A stretch of 64,000 nucleotides of DNA. It comes from an uncultured Rhizobium sp. GTDB lineage: Bacteria > Pseudomonadota > Alphaproteobacteria > Rhizobiales > Rhizobiaceae. The stretch covers positions 35,761-99,760 of the forward strand of contig CAMFIE010000012.1 of NCBI GenBank assembly GCA_945952315.1, in the 5' to 3' direction. Under the pieces are notes generated by a model. That model was given only the letters and a program-made list of their open reading frames with translations. It was not told where the DNA came from and did not search any database. Of the stretch, positions 37,823 to 47,987 are shown piece by piece. Position numbers and translations under genes: made by a program. The first letter of the stretch is position 1. Each line of letters opens with the position of its first letter.

Positions 37823-40383
37823 GTAGGGTAGGCTGGCGGCGCCTCAATGAGGACGCGGCTCAGCCCCCCTCCGAACCGGACTTGCACCTTTCAGCGCATC
37901 CGGCTCTCCACGACTACGTGTTCCATCTCGTCGTTGGTCAACTTGGCCACCAGCATGGACGGAGCGATGGCAGGGCTGGCAAAGCACAATGCGCTTGCGT
38001 AATCGTGCCGCCGGCATGTACCGGGCAAGCCCTGCTTTCTCCATTTCCGCGATCTTTCTGACATGATGGATTTCACATGGAAGATCTGTTCGACCGCATC
38101 TGGTACATTTCTGCGCGTTGAGGCGTTCGACCATTTCTGTCCTGCTGAACACGAACTTTGATGATTGTGGGCGATCAATGTCACCCCATTTTCGCGGTTC
38201 GCACTTCAGGTCCTTCAGCTGCCAGATCTTGATCTCTCGGGGTTCCCCTCCGACTTGGAAGCGAACGAAGAAGTCTTGCCCTCGGCGCATCTTGGAGAAG
38301 ATTTCCCTCGCAGACGTTTTGTGCTTTGCCGCGATGGTTTTGACGCAGCTCATCAGGGCAAAGTACCCGCCCTTATTGAGCTTGCGTTTCACATCATCGG
38401 CAAGCGCATAGTAATTTGCGAAGCCTCTCCATTCAGCGTTGTAGGCCATGACAATTTCGACGTCACTCGCCAATGTCAAAGCGGGACGGTGGCGAGGACG
38501 AAAGGCATCGTAATCGCCCCATCCTTTGCCATTGACAAACCGGACCACCTTTTCCCTTGGGACATTCAGCTTCAAACGATCTGCCAACCCTCGCCGCAGT
38601 GCTGGACGACTATAAAAGGTCGCCTTGTGCGGATTGCGGTTGGTCGATGTCCTGACATCGTATCCAAGGAAACGCGCTCCGTCCGAAGCCTTGCGGATGC
38701 CGCTCTTCTCATCCGATACGCTCAGTTTCAGGTTTTTGGAGAGGAATGTCCTCACCTCTTCCATGATCTGTCGCGCATCGTCTTTGCTGCCAATTATGCC
38801 GATCAAGAAGTCATCAGCATAACGGCAGTAGCGGAGCCGCTTGTAATTCGGATCGAATGCGTCGGTGGCGGGCACAGTCAAACGTTCCGCCTTCAGCCGA
38901 CTGATCTCCTCCAATTTGGATTTGATCTCTGCATCATCATCGCCTCGATCAAGACGAAGCTGATCCACTTGCTTACGAAGCCGCGTCAGACGATTCATGA
39001 TCCGTCGGCCTTCGACCGATGGAACACGTTTCCCGCCCCTATGGTAGGCTGCGACCTTCGATTCCATGTACTCGTCGAGTTCATGGAGGTAGATGTTTGC
39101 CAGTATAGGGGAGACAATACCGCCCTGTGGGGTGCCGCTGTAGGTTCGGTGATAAACCCAATCCTCCATATAGCCCGCTTTCAACATTCCACGGATCAAG
39201 CCGATAAATCGGCTGTCGTGGATACGTTTTTCAAGCAAGCCAATGAGGATGTCGTGATCAATGTTGTCGAAGTATCCGACCACATCGACATCGACCAGCC
39301 ATTTCACCCCTGTCCACACCGCACGGATGTTCTCCAGCGCAGTATGACAGGATCGGTTCGGTCTGAATCCATGAGAGTGCTGCGAGAACAGCGGCTCATA
39401 GATTTGCTCCAGAAGAATTCGAACAACCTCCTGGACCAAGCGGTCTTCCGTCGTCGGCACGCCAAGCGGCCTTTTCTTGCCGTTGGCTTTGGGAATGTAC
39501 ACCCGACGTACTGGTTGCGGACGATAGGTCCCGTTCGCCAGCCGCTCGATGATCGAACGTATCTTTTCCGACGTGAAGCCGTCAAAGGTCTGTCCGTCAA
39601 CGCCCGGCGTCATCGCACCCTTGTTCTGTGCGATTTTATGGTAGGCTTGCTCCCAAAGGAGCGGAGCCTTCATAAGGCGATAGAGCCCATTGACCCGCCG
39701 ACCCGACCTAACAATGATCGGGAGCGATCCAACAGCCCTTTTGATAGTATCTGGCAGCATTAGCACACCTCTTCGCAAGGTTTTGGATCGTAGTCGCTGC
39801 CGTCCTTCCCCTGATCCGCAGAATTTTCGCCCAAGTTGCCCTGAGCTTATATTCTCGACCATCCGATGATTTCGGCTGTCCCGGTCATTACTCCGGGCAT
39901 TTGAGTACTATGACGGCTCCGTACCCATACAGGTCATCAGCAGAGCCGATGCCTGCTTAGGGCATCCCGTAATTACGAAAGCGGGAGATACGATGTGGTT
40001 AGGTGCCCCGTTCGTTCACTTACCCCTCCGATGGAGGATGCGCCGAATGGGCTGGCTTTCCCGATATCGGGGTTGGAGGACCTCAACACCCTGTCCTCTG
40101 TCCATTCGGTGTGCCGTGTCAGTCGTTCTACGACACCGCTCCGGTTGTAGGCCGCTGCAAACTAGGGTTCAGGCAATACAGCTTTCACCATACACATCTT
40201 GCCCTGACCCGCCGCATCGCAAACGACTTTGATGCTTTGGGCCTTTTCCGAACATGCTATTGTTCCCCGCTCCTTTCGGAGTCACAATCGTTGCCGATCG
40301 AGGTGAGTTCGGCAGGCATGAGCTATCCCAGCAAGCTCATTCACTCATCGTGACACTCCCATACTTTCGCCGTTACGGCGCAC
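37823..40383 (-). mobile_element. Complete group II intron inserted in the ardC-like gene
   Basis: On the minus strand the element starts GTGCGCC (consensus GUGYG) at 40383 and ends CTACCCTAC at 37823. Domain V is at 37873-37906 with the GAGCCG...CGGTTC stem and GAAA-type loop region. Joining the flanks gives in-frame VFN-VEQVDN, the expected ArdC sequence, which fixes both boundaries. The 5' ribozyme domains I-IV occupy about 39761-40383. Length is 2561 bp. Confidence 0.88.
37844..39760 (-). CDS. ltrA: Group II intron-encoded reverse transcriptase/maturase
   Basis: The 638-residue protein starts at [10 protein letters not shown]. The reverse transcriptase motifs include [39 protein letters not shown] and the catalytic YADD ([10 protein letters not shown]). 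A maturase X domain follows, and the C-terminus has an HNH endonuclease ([27 protein letters not shown]). The frame runs on through intron domain V and ends in domain VI, so the C-terminal coding sequence overlaps the catalytic RNA. It promotes splicing and retrohoming of the intron. Confidence 0.92.
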   Translation of the reverse strand: MLPDTIKRAVGSLPIIVRSGRRVNGLYRLMKAPLLWEQAYHKIAQNKGAMTPGVDGQTFDGFTSEKIRSIIERLANGTYRPQPVRRVYIPKANGKKRPLGVPTTEDRLVQEVVRILLEQIYEPLFSQHSHGFRPNRSCHTALENIRAVWTGVKWLVDVDVVGYFDNIDHDILIGLLEKRIHDSRFIGLIRGMLKAGYMEDWVYHRTYSGTPQGGIVSPILANIYLHELDEYMESKVAAYHRGGKRVPSVEGRRIMNRLTRLRKQVDQLRLDRGDDDAEIKSKLEEISRLKAERLTVPATDAFDPNYKRLRYCRYADDFLIGIIGSKDDARQIMEEVRTFLSKNLKLSVSDEKSGIRKASDGARFLGYDVRTSTNRNPHKATFYSRPALRRGLADRLKLNVPREKVVRFVNGKGWGDYDAFRPRHRPALTLASDVEIVMAYNAEWRGFANYYALADDVKRKLNKGGYFALMSCVKTIAAKHKTSAREIFSKMRRGQDFFVRFQVGGEPREIKIWQLKDLKCEPRKWGDIDRPQSSKFVFSRTEMVERLNAQKCTRCGRTDLPCEIHHVRKIAEMEKAGLARYMPAARLRKRIVLCQPCHRSVHAGGQVDQRRDGTRSRGEPDALKGASPVRRGAEPRPH

Positions 40384-40670
40384 CGTTGAAGACGGTGTAG
40401 GCCTTGAGATAGGGAACTGCGCGAACGTCCACCTCGGGCTCCTTCGGCGTGAAGGAGCCGAACTTGACGACGAGGATTCTTTGTTCACCCTTGCGGACCT
40501 GAGCGCCAAGCTCCTGAGCCTGCCGTTAAGTAATCCGTGTGTCTTCGTCTCAGCCGGCGAGTAGCCCGGAGAGCTACAGCATGACCACGTCGATGCCGCG
40601 ATAGGCTTCGCCGGAGGCGCGGAGCGGTGTAGCCCACCTCCGACTGTTTCCGCGCCATAGCCGAATCCAA
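40384..40670 (-). pseudogene. ardC-like antirestriction gene, 5' part (degraded)
   Basis: Joined frames on the minus strand read LRASGEAYRGIDVVML, a TAG stop (40574-40576) where Trp is expected, then RQAQELGAQVRKGEQRI and PYLKAYTVFN up to the intron. These match the N-terminal domain of ArdC-type proteins. More than one frame change is needed, and the start is missing, cut off beside the IS630 remnant. The gene is therefore not functional even if the intron splices. Confidence 0.75.
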
Positions 40671-40702
40671 GGCTTGGTGCCGACCTCTAAAGCTTATCGC
40701 AT

Positions 40703-41590
40703 TTATTCAGCCGTATATCCTGCGGCTTTGAAGAAGTTTCGGGCAGCTCGCTTTCGTGAGAGCGCCTTGAGCTTTGAGAACGCCATTTCGATGGGGTTCA
40801 GGTCCGGCGAATAGGGCGTCAGGAAGAGCAGCCACGCACCCTTCGCCTTGACCAGTTGCTCGGCTTTCTCGCTTTTGTGGAAGCCGGCATTGTCGAGGAT
40901 GACAACATCGCCGGGCGACAGTGTCGGCGCAAGCTCTGTCTCGATCCATGTTTTGAAGATGCGGCTCTTCATCGGCGCATCGACAATCCATGGCGCGGTC
41001 AGGCCATGGCAGCGCAGTCCAGCGATGAATATCTGCGTCTTCCAGTGGCCAAAGGGTGCGTAAGCCGCAAAGCGGCTACCCTTGACAGACCATCCAGTGC
41101 GCATCGTCAGACGGGTATTCGTCGAAGTCTCATCGATAGAGATGAGCCGGGACAGCGCCTTGTTAAAGAACCGGTTGCGGCGGTTGATCCAAAGATCAAA
41201 CTCCTTGGCGATCTCCGGTCTGCGCTGCTCGCTTGCCTTCAGGCTTTATTTTTGCTCAGCCCAAGCCGGTGTAGAAACCGCCCGACGGTGGCGCGGTGGA
41301 CCTCGATGCCGCGCTCGGCCAGTTCGCGACACAATTCGTCCAGGCTCACTTCGCCATGCAGAGCAGCGCGCTCGCTGATCCATTCCCCATGAGGCTAAAG
41401 TTTACTGCCAGGCGGATGACCCTGTCTGGCGGGGCGAAGAGAACCAGATGAACGATGCAGGATCATCATGTTGTTGACGAACCGAGGCCAAAACCGGAAA
41501 TGCCGGGCTGCTTCCCGATTGCTATTGCCTTCATTCACAAACGCAACGACACGCTCATTTGACCGAGCAGATCACTGCCAGCTTCGCTCC
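40703..41590 (-). pseudogene. IS630-family transposase (frameshifted, nonsense codon)
   Basis: The minus strand carries an N-terminal part (ERVVAFVNEGNSNREAARHFR, then a TAG, then DELCRELAERGIEVHRATVGRFLHRLGLSKN). After a frame change in an A-rich stretch near 41248 the part with DDE residues follows: [25 protein letters not shown] and [12 protein letters not shown]. The intact C-terminal 133 residues run from 41104 to 40703. The frame change at an A-run could be programmed, as in some IS630 members, but the TAG argues for decay. Confidence 0.82.
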
Positions 41591-41811
41591 AATGCCGAAG
41601 CAATATGGCAGCAGATCACTATGTCAATCAACGCGTGAAAGCCCACGCCCTTGCACTCCGATGCCCCTCGCGATTTGCTCGTGCTGTGAACGGATACAAG
41701 TTCCCATTCACGGGATATATGCAAATTTTTTAAATAAATATCAGTATATCAAACTTTTTTATTGACCATTTTTCCGCCGAAAACCACACTTAAAAGAAAA
41801 GGATAAACACG

Positions 41812-42054
41812 ATGCCAATGTATATTTATGATGTTCCGTCCCTTGCCACGTTCCGTGTCTACGCAAAAAGTGAAAATGATGCAATCGAGGCCCTCTATTG
41901 TCATGCTTGCGATACGGACATTGAATTTGTCTTGAATGAGAAAAGCCCCAGGGTCGAGTTCGTCAACGTCACGACAAATCCGGGAAAGGCAGAATACATC
42001 GGCGAGATGCCCGACGAGGATCTGAAGTGGTTTTCGCGCAGGCACAAGACCTGA
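41812..42054 (+). CDS. Small protein of unknown function (80 aa)
   Basis: The 80-residue protein MPMYIYDVPSLATFRVYAK... has a good ribosome-binding site (AAAGGAT, nine bases before ATG) and protein-like composition with alternating beta-strand and helix pattern (FRVYAKSENDAIEALYCHACDTDIEFVLNE). I do not recognise the family. It stands alone in an accessory stretch beside the IS630 remnant. Confidence 0.5.
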   Translation: MPMYIYDVPSLATFRVYAKSENDAIEALYCHACDTDIEFVLNEKSPRVEFVNVTTNPGKAEYIGEMPDEDLKWFSRRHKT

Positions 42055-42620
42055 GGCGTAACATCACTCCAGTTTTCGAGATCCGGATACCATCCATTTC
42101 CGGCGCTCGAAGACCGAAACGGTAGGGTTTCATGCGGCTGGCTTTCTTGTCCGCCTGGCAGGGGAACGCATATCAAAAATGGCTGGTTTGGCCCCAATGG
42201 CTAGTGGTGCGGTTTTTCGCATGTTTGCCAGATCGGGAACCTCGTGCCCGTCAATCGGTAAGGCCGTAATCCGCGCATATGATCGTCAGGTCGTACCGCG
42301 GAAGGGCAGGGCGGTCGCCCGGGAAGTATTCCGCGCAAGGTCCTTGTAGCAATCATCTAGACGAAGCGGCCAATCTCTGGATCGGATTGCATGACGCAAT
42401 GCAGCAATCGCGGCACGAGTTTGTGAACCAAGCCTCCGCAGCCAACAGGATCACCGAACGGCGGCTGGGCGGTGCTGGCTGTCATGGGATGGGTCGTTCT
42501 TCATTTCATTGATCGAAATGAACATCTGGAAGAAATACATCAGCGTCATGAATCAATAGCCCATCATCGATTCAAAACTCTCGTTGGACGAGCCGAAGGC
42601 TAGGCTGGCATTCTCCTCTC
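42055..42620. other. Intergenic region without a recognised gene
   Basis: 566 bp between the 80-residue gene and the WGR gene. Short frames on both strands do not resemble proteins. No repeat or strong hairpin was noticed. Confidence 0.4.
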
Positions 42621-42911
42621 ATGCAGAAGCTGGTTTGCCAACTTTATCTCGAGCGCACCGAGCCGGATCGTAATCTGGCCCGTTTCTATCGCGTCTCGTT
42701 GGAAAGAGATTTATTCGGCCAGCCCTGCCTCTACAGGCAATGGGGCCGCATTGGACATTTCGGTCGGCAAAAGATCGAACCGTTCTGCAATGAGCACGAG
42801 GCTCTGAAGGAACTCTTGCGACTTGTAACAGTCAAGCGACACCGCGGATACCGCCCGGCCAGGCTATTGCCACGTGTTGCAATGCTTGGTGTAAACAGAC
42901 CCGGTCCTTAG
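42621..42911 (+). CDS. WGR-domain protein
   Basis: The 96-residue protein is a single WGR domain: YLERTEPDRNLARFYRVSLERDLFGQPCLYRQWGRIGHFGRQ, ending in a basic tail KRHRGYRPARLL. WGR domains bind nucleic acids; free-standing ones are frequent on rhizobial plasmids with unknown function. The ATG follows CTCTC rather than a clear Shine-Dalgarno sequence. Confidence 0.85.
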   Translation: MQKLVCQLYLERTEPDRNLARFYRVSLERDLFGQPCLYRQWGRIGHFGRQKIEPFCNEHEALKELLRLVTVKRHRGYRPARLLPRVAMLGVNRPGP

Positions 42912-43022
42912 CGATCCATGCCGCTTGGACAAAGGTACAAACCTTCCTCCGGCATAACGATCAGCAAAAACGCTTGGGCGCGGCCGTCGTGCTCAAAAAC
43001 CCCTCCATCAGAAAGGATATGC

Positions 43023-43370
43023 ATGCCAAACGTCTGCATGATCGCCTATGCCACCGGCGAAGTCGAAACCACAGAGATTGCCGAGTGGCCAGAGATTGAC
43101 GACATACAAGCCAGTGTCGGCGGCACCTTCGCGATCGTGCCAAGCGATCTGAAGCTCACCTTTGAACACGGGGTGCGACGCAAGTCCGCCGCCCAGCAGA
43201 CCGTCGTCTACTGCAACGAAGAAGGCCTCGCTCTACAGTTACCACCCAATCGCTCTCTCATTGCAGCCTCTCTTAATCGGGAACGGACGGGAAGTCTGCC
43301 CCTGGTTGGCGACTTGGTGATTGTATCCGGCACCCCAAGCTTCATGGCTCGCAGATCAAGAAGACGGTAG
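43023..43370 (+). CDS. DUF3846-domain protein
   Basis: The 115-residue protein starts at 43023, eight bases after AAAGGA. It shows the DUF3846 pattern, with a glycine pair in DIQASVGGTFAIVP, then CNEEGLALQLPPNRSLIAA, and LVGDLVIVSG at the end. DUF3846 proteins are common on conjugative plasmids and phages; function is unknown. It is near the WGR gene and both may be plasmid housekeeping genes. Confidence 0.72.
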   Translation: MPNVCMIAYATGEVETTEIAEWPEIDDIQASVGGTFAIVPSDLKLTFEHGVRRKSAAQQTVVYCNEEGLALQLPPNRSLIAASLNRERTGSLPLVGDLVIVSGTPSFMARRSRRR

Positions 43371-43551
43371 CATAAGCGTCGGCTGCTAGCGGCGTCATCA
43401 AGTCAGAACGCAAGCGCGACTCTAAGCAATCCGCGGCTTGCCCAACCCTATGCGACCTGGAGCCGGATGTCCGAAGCCCACCGCCGGGCCTTGCGGGCCA
43501 CGGCCGCGGTGCATCTTGCCCGGCTGGATGCGGTATACCCGGTCTGACCGC

Positions 43552-44766
43552 CTAGCCCACCTTCAGGCCGGGTTCGCCTCGGGCCTTCAGAAGTGCCATC
43601 AGCATTGGCCCGAGACCAAATTCGCCGCGCGCCGACTTGCGGGTCAGATCGCGCAAATATCCACCCGGCGAGTTGATATGACCGGCCCGCTCGAGAATGC
43701 AGGCAATCGCCGTTGCCGCATTTTCCGGCCCCATCACATCACAGGCGTCCTGATAGGCGGACGGGCTGACCCCAAGAGTGGAGCGCACCACCACAGCCGC
43801 CCCCATCATGTCGCGCCAGCTCGAAATCACGCCGCCCGGCCCATAATCGGCCATGTCAGGACAAGCCCTGAGAACCAGACCCAAAGGAAAGGCGCGCATC
43901 GGCTTCTTCGGCCTGTCGGCCTCTGGCACAACGGTTTCGCCCTGCCTTTTCTCAAGGCGAGGTTCAGATTCATGGAAGGATTCGGGTTTTGAAGTCTGTA
44001 TGTGATGCCCATCTTGAGCAGCATTGGTGATGATTTTTCCGGATTTTTGTTGATCTTCCAGATGGTTGAGCACTTCTTCGCGCAACAGGGAAAGGCTTTC
44101 GGAAATATCCTTGAGAATTTCGAGGTCAGGGTTGCGCGGGATCGACTGAACGATCGAGAGATAGGCCGCCTCGATCTTCTGCCAGTTGCCGGGAGCGCCC
44201 TCCTCCATCGCGGCCGAAATCAGCTTGCGCAGATCCCGCCGCAGGATCGTGAGATTTTCCCTCTCGCGCCGGAAAACCATGCGCGCCTCGACCACCTCCT
44301 GGGCGATGAGCGCCAATTCTTCCGCCCGCATCAAGAGCGGAGAAAGATCAAAGCCGAAGGCGGTCTCGATCTCGCCAGCCTTGTCCTTGCGGGCATAGCG
44401 CTTGCCATTGGCGCTGTCCCTGCGGACAATCAGACCGGCATCGACCAGCAGCGCCAGATGTCTGCGAAGGGTCGCGCCCGCAATGCCATGCGCACGCAGC
44501 GTCAGCTGCTGGTTTGACGGAAAGACGACCAGTTGCGCATCCTGCTTCAGCTCATTGTCCGGATAGAAGCTCAGGAGCGCATCGAGAACCGCCAGACTGC
44601 GGTCCTGCAAACCGAGCAGGACGCGCGCCTCCGACGCATCACGAAACACTTTCCACTTGTTGACCACCTTGCCCGGCTTGATCTCGGCGACGGCCATCTG
44701 CTGTCGCACGAGCGCAAGCGTCACCGGCCGCCGCCCGAAGGGCGTCGTCACATGTCCAGTCTGCAT
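43552..44766 (-). CDS. repC: Replication initiator RepC, second solitary copy
   Basis: The 404-residue protein is clearly homologous to the RepC at 33373: VTTPFGRRPVTLALVRQQ, LTLRAHGIAGATLRRHLALLVDAGLIVRRDSANGKRYARKD and GLGPMLMALLKARG. The two differ at many positions, so it is not a recent duplicate. No repA or repB lies beside it. Rhizobia do carry small repC-only plasmids; this copy may come from such a plasmid that fused with the repABC replicon. A strong hairpin and a long AT-rich region lie upstream. Confidence 0.92.
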   Translation of the reverse strand: MQTGHVTTPFGRRPVTLALVRQQMAVAEIKPGKVVNKWKVFRDASEARVLLGLQDRSLAVLDALLSFYPDNELKQDAQLVVFPSNQQLTLRAHGIAGATLRRHLALLVDAGLIVRRDSANGKRYARKDKAGEIETAFGFDLSPLLMRAEELALIAQEVVEARMVFRRERENLTILRRDLRKLISAAMEEGAPGNWQKIEAAYLSIVQSIPRNPDLEILKDISESLSLLREEVLNHLEDQQKSGKIITNAAQDGHHIQTSKPESFHESEPRLEKRQGETVVPEADRPKKPMRAFPLGLVLRACPDMADYGPGGVISSWRDMMGAAVVVRSTLGVSPSAYQDACDVMGPENAATAIACILERAGHINSPGGYLRDLTRKSARGEFGLGPMLMALLKARGEPGLKVG

Positions 44767-44788
44767 TTTCTTTCACCTTTTCGAAGGC

Positions 44789-44829
44789 AAAAGACTGTCA
44801 GTCACCAAAAATTGGTGCAAAAGTCTTTT
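44789..44829 (-). promoter_or_regulatory. Leader hairpin upstream of the second repC
   Basis: Arms AAAAGACT and AGTCTTTT (44789-44796, 44822-44829) enclose an inner CACCAA/TTGGTG stem (44803-44808, 44812-44817). It lies just upstream of the repC start on the minus-strand transcript. The same AAGGCAAAAGA / TCACCAAA elements occur in the leader of the other repC. Confidence 0.6.
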
Positions 44830-45330
44830 CTTTATTATGTTTTTTATATTCAACCAAAGGATTGAAAGCGGTTTTCTAACCGCACCCCGTCTATGGAGGT
44901 TTTCTACAACAGTTTTCCATTATTTAAGGACTCTCATAAGCCATAGTCCTGGTTCTATGATTCGCTATACAGAAACATTATCTCTTTAACATTTCAAGTC
45001 CTATTTTCTATAATCTTGCTAATATTGAATCTAATCGGAGTTATTTGTAGCTAATATATGATCTAACGAAATATTAAACGTATTTTACCCGGCTTATTAC
45101 CGTATTTTATTCTGCTATTTCGCATTTAATACAAGACATAAACATCCATAATTCCATTTTGATGTCTTTATTATTTATTTCATCGTCTATTTTTTTATAT
45201 ATCATCTTCAATTATTGGAAGCCAATTGAAAGGTCACTTCTTATAAAAACAAGACGTCACGGTTTGGAACCGACAACCTTCAATTAAAGAAAGACGTCAA
45301 GCGATTCTATTACGTTTTGTCAGATAGTCA
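44830..45330. other. AT-rich region upstream of the second repC
   Basis: About 500 bp very rich in A and T with no open frame of note. Near its right end AAGACGTCA occurs twice (near 45251 and 45291). It may hold the repC promoter or replication-associated DNA; nothing more can be supported. Confidence 0.45.
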
Positions 45331-46348
45331 CGTCGTTAATTTATTCAGGGTTGCAATTGAAGGAGACAGATAGTTCTGTGAATGCCGACCTGAATCAAAA
45401 GAACCGCTGTCGCTGACTGCAAGCGTTTGCTCATCGAGAGTGCTATGGCTTTGCCGGTGACCGTCTCGCCTCATCAATGAAGCGGGAATTGACGCATCAT
45501 GCTCCCGCGCCGCGCCGGCTGGCCCCGTCAACATCCGCACAGGGAGCGGTCGAGCATCCATACCGGCACTTCAAGGAGTTGGTCAGAAAAACGACTAGGA
45601 AGCTAGAGCGAAAGACATGCACCCTTTCAAGTAACACCTCCTAGACGATCTCTAGTGGCACGGACTACGGATGCAATCTAAGCAGCAGTTCGAGAAGCTC
45701 GGTCCCATGGGTGTTTTGCGATCGTGTGTATAACAATTTCCGGCCGCATTCGTCGCTCTTAGGTGATACCTAGGCAGAACATGCCTGGACCATCGTTGCA
45801 ACCGGCTCCAACACTGTGGGAAGTGAAGGCGTCGCGCTTCCACCGATTGCTACCTCCCGCGCCATTTGGCGTATCAACAACCACACAGGCTCGAATCGTC
45901 GTTGAATGAACGTACGGCGATAGGATCGGCCCTTTGGATTGGCTCCACGAAACTTGGCCCCGCGGGAAAAAGAAGGCACCAATACCGCGCTGTCCTTTCC
46001 ATAGCCCAAATAAGAAAATACGTTCGAGCGCGGCCTCGCCATAAACCTGCTCCACACTGTGGGACACAATCGCCGGAAACCGTAGTCGCGACAAACGGAA
46101 CCTGAATCTCTGCCGACGCGGACCTCATGGGATACAGGGGAGGGTATCCACTCGGCACTTCTCACTATCGCCATGTTCAGATTGAGCTCTTGGCTATCGA
46201 TTCTGCGGCAAACGGCGTTTACCGAAGTAATGGGGGGAGATAGCCGGGAAAGACCGAACTCCGTTTAGAGCCCGGTGAATTCAACAACCAGAAGCTCCAC
46301 CCCCGAGATAGTCTGGTCGACGGACTCCCGCCTGAGCCCGAAACGGGT
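45331..46348. other. Region without a recognised gene
   Basis: About 1 kb with overlapping short frames on both strands, mainly on the minus strand from 45759 to 46174. None matches a family I know and none has a convincing ribosome-binding site. It may be eroded coding sequence. Confidence 0.4.
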
Positions 46349-46681
46349 TCAGGAACCGTCTTCATCAGTCGTGAGATGACGCTTCTGACGGAATGGCCAT
46401 TCGCCGCTTCGATAGCGAGCGACCAGACCGTCCCATAGAACTTCGACTTCGCGTTCGGCAAAACCCTGTTGAACAAGTCCACTACAGGCCCGATCGTAGA
46501 CAATATCGAGCATCTGCTGGCCCTTTTTCCCGCGTCGCAGGCCCTGATGAAACAGCTGCCAGAGGACCATCCTTGCAAGGTCATCCCGATTTGGACGCCT
46601 TGCCTTGCGCGCTTCGTCCCTTAGCTTCTGCTGTCGCAAGGTTTGATCCCGGTTGCGTGCGGTAATTGATTTCCTGGTCAT
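46349..46681 (-). CDS. Conserved small basic protein (110 aa)
   Basis: The 110-residue protein starts at MTRKSITARNRDQTLRQQ, with AAGGAG nine bases upstream. It is strongly basic at the N-terminus, followed by a helical part (DLARMVLWQLFHQGLRRGKKGQQMLDIVYD). I do not recognise the family. It lies downstream of the AAA/M41 genes on the same strand but 544 bp away, so membership in that operon is doubtful. Confidence 0.6.
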   Translation of the reverse strand: MTRKSITARNRDQTLRQQKLRDEARKARRPNRDDLARMVLWQLFHQGLRRGKKGQQMLDIVYDRACSGLVQQGFAEREVEVLWDGLVARYRSGEWPFRQKRHLTTDEDGS

Positions 46682-47225
46682 GGCTTTTCTCCTTGCACAA
46701 CAAGTGTGCTTGCCGGCCAAAGGCAATGCAAACGCCGTACTGGACATGTCTCCGTGATAGGTAATTCATGATGTCAGGCCACAATCCGCGAAAATCGACA
46801 TCGACATTTAAAGCGGGACAACGGCGACGGGCTGCGAAGCAGCGATAATCAGCTCGGTTATATTTCTATTTTTGTTCAATATCTTACGCCACATGGCGTT
46901 TGCGGATGAATCGACAAAATCGAGTCAGGAATCTTTAATTTCCAATTCGGAATCGCGACAGCGTAAATTAAATTCAATTGGAACACCGTGCGGGCATGGT
47001 GATGGAAATCGTGGCGAATTGCCCTGACGTCACGACGCTTCAGGACAATGTAGGAGGCAAGTGACCAGCTACGGGACCCGATCGCTGCGGCGGCCGGACG
47101 CGGCAGCAGCCTGACGCAACCGCCAGGGCAAGTTAAGATACGGAACCGCATGACCGGTCGGCGCTGTTGCAGGAACCGTCCCAACTCATCATGGAACAAT
47201 CGAGCCCATGTCCTTCAAGCTGTGG
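46682..47225. other. Intergenic region without a recognised gene
   Basis: 544 bp between the 110-residue gene and the M41 gene. One minus-strand open frame of 107 codons (46876-47199) is present but has no ribosome-binding site and no recognisable content. Confidence 0.4.
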
Positions 47226-47987
47226 TCAGCCGCAGACGGCCGGCTCGGACGCCATGAACGCCTGAAACTCCGCGCCGGTCATGATCTTCTGAGAGAACAA
47301 AACATGGGCGAGGCGTTCCACGGTCGCGCGGTTCTGTTCGATCAATTCCCGTGCCATGCCTTCGGCCTTTTCAAGCCTGGAATGGACCCGCGCTGCCAGG
47401 TGCTTGTCAGCGAAGAGGATGTCCGGCCGGGCTCCAAGCCCGTGGTAAATCAAAGGATTGACTTGTCCGATCCCGAACTCCGTCTCCGCGGCGAGCGCAA
47501 GGCTGGTCGCTTTGGCGAGGTCGCTGTCATCAAAGCCTCCGGAGCCCAGCATCAATTCACCGACGATAAGCCTCTCGGCTTCGCGCGACGCCAAACTGCA
47601 GGCAATATGGCGCATCAGCCAGTCCTCGTTTTCGAGGCCTTTCGTCATGTCGACGGTCACATAGCCGCGGCTTTGGGCTCCGATTGCGATCGCCATGACC
47701 TGCGCGACGCCGAACATGTGGAATGCCACGGCATGACCGGCCTCATGCACGGCAACACTCCAGAGCACTTCGTCTGACATCGACGAAATCAGCGATTGAA
47801 AACCGCGCTCGATATCCTGCCATTCCAGTGTCCGACCCTGTCGGCGGGCGAATTGCCGCGCCGTCCGCACGATGTATTCCACATCCGCGCCGGACCGGCC
47901 CAGTGCCAGTCGGGACAGTCGCGCCAGCAGTTCGTCCTGGCTTCCGGAAGCCTGCTCGAGATTCGTGGATTGCTGTGAAGCCTTCAT
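47226..47987 (-). CDS. M41 (FtsH-type) peptidase with N-terminal AAA lid, no ATPase core
   Basis: The 253-residue protein has the zinc protease motif HEAGH at about 81-85 and the third ligand region GFDDSDLAKAT near 151-161, as in FtsH. The N-terminal 65 residues, ELLARLSRLALGRSGADVEYIV and GRTLEWQDIERGF, match the helical lid of the FtsH AAA module, not the protease. There is no P-loop and no membrane segment. The ATG overlaps the stop of the upstream AAA gene (ATGA). The chain most likely assembles with that ATPase to make a soluble FtsH-like protease. Confidence 0.85.
   Translation of the reverse strand: MKASQQSTNLEQASGSQDELLARLSRLALGRSGADVEYIVRTARQFARRQGRTLEWQDIERGFQSLISSMSDEVLWSVAVHEAGHAVAFHMFGVAQVMAIAIGAQSRGYVTVDMTKGLENEDWLMRHIACSLASREAERLIVGELMLGSGGFDDSDLAKATSLALAAETEFGIGQVNPLIYHGLGARPDILFADKHLAARVHSRLEKAEGMARELIEQNRATVERLAHVLFSQKIMTGAEFQAFMASEPAVCG

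Noticed and set aside
38165..39763. 532-codon plus-strand open frame
   Set aside because: Antisense to the intron-encoded maturase, whose motifs are clear.
43438..43551. Short plus-strand frame ending in ARLDAVYPV
   Set aside because: Only 28 codons from its ATG and no upstream signal; could be a relic but not supportable.
45759..46174. Two overlapping minus-strand open frames
   Set aside because: No family resemblance, no ribosome-binding site, and the two frames compete; left as an unassigned region.
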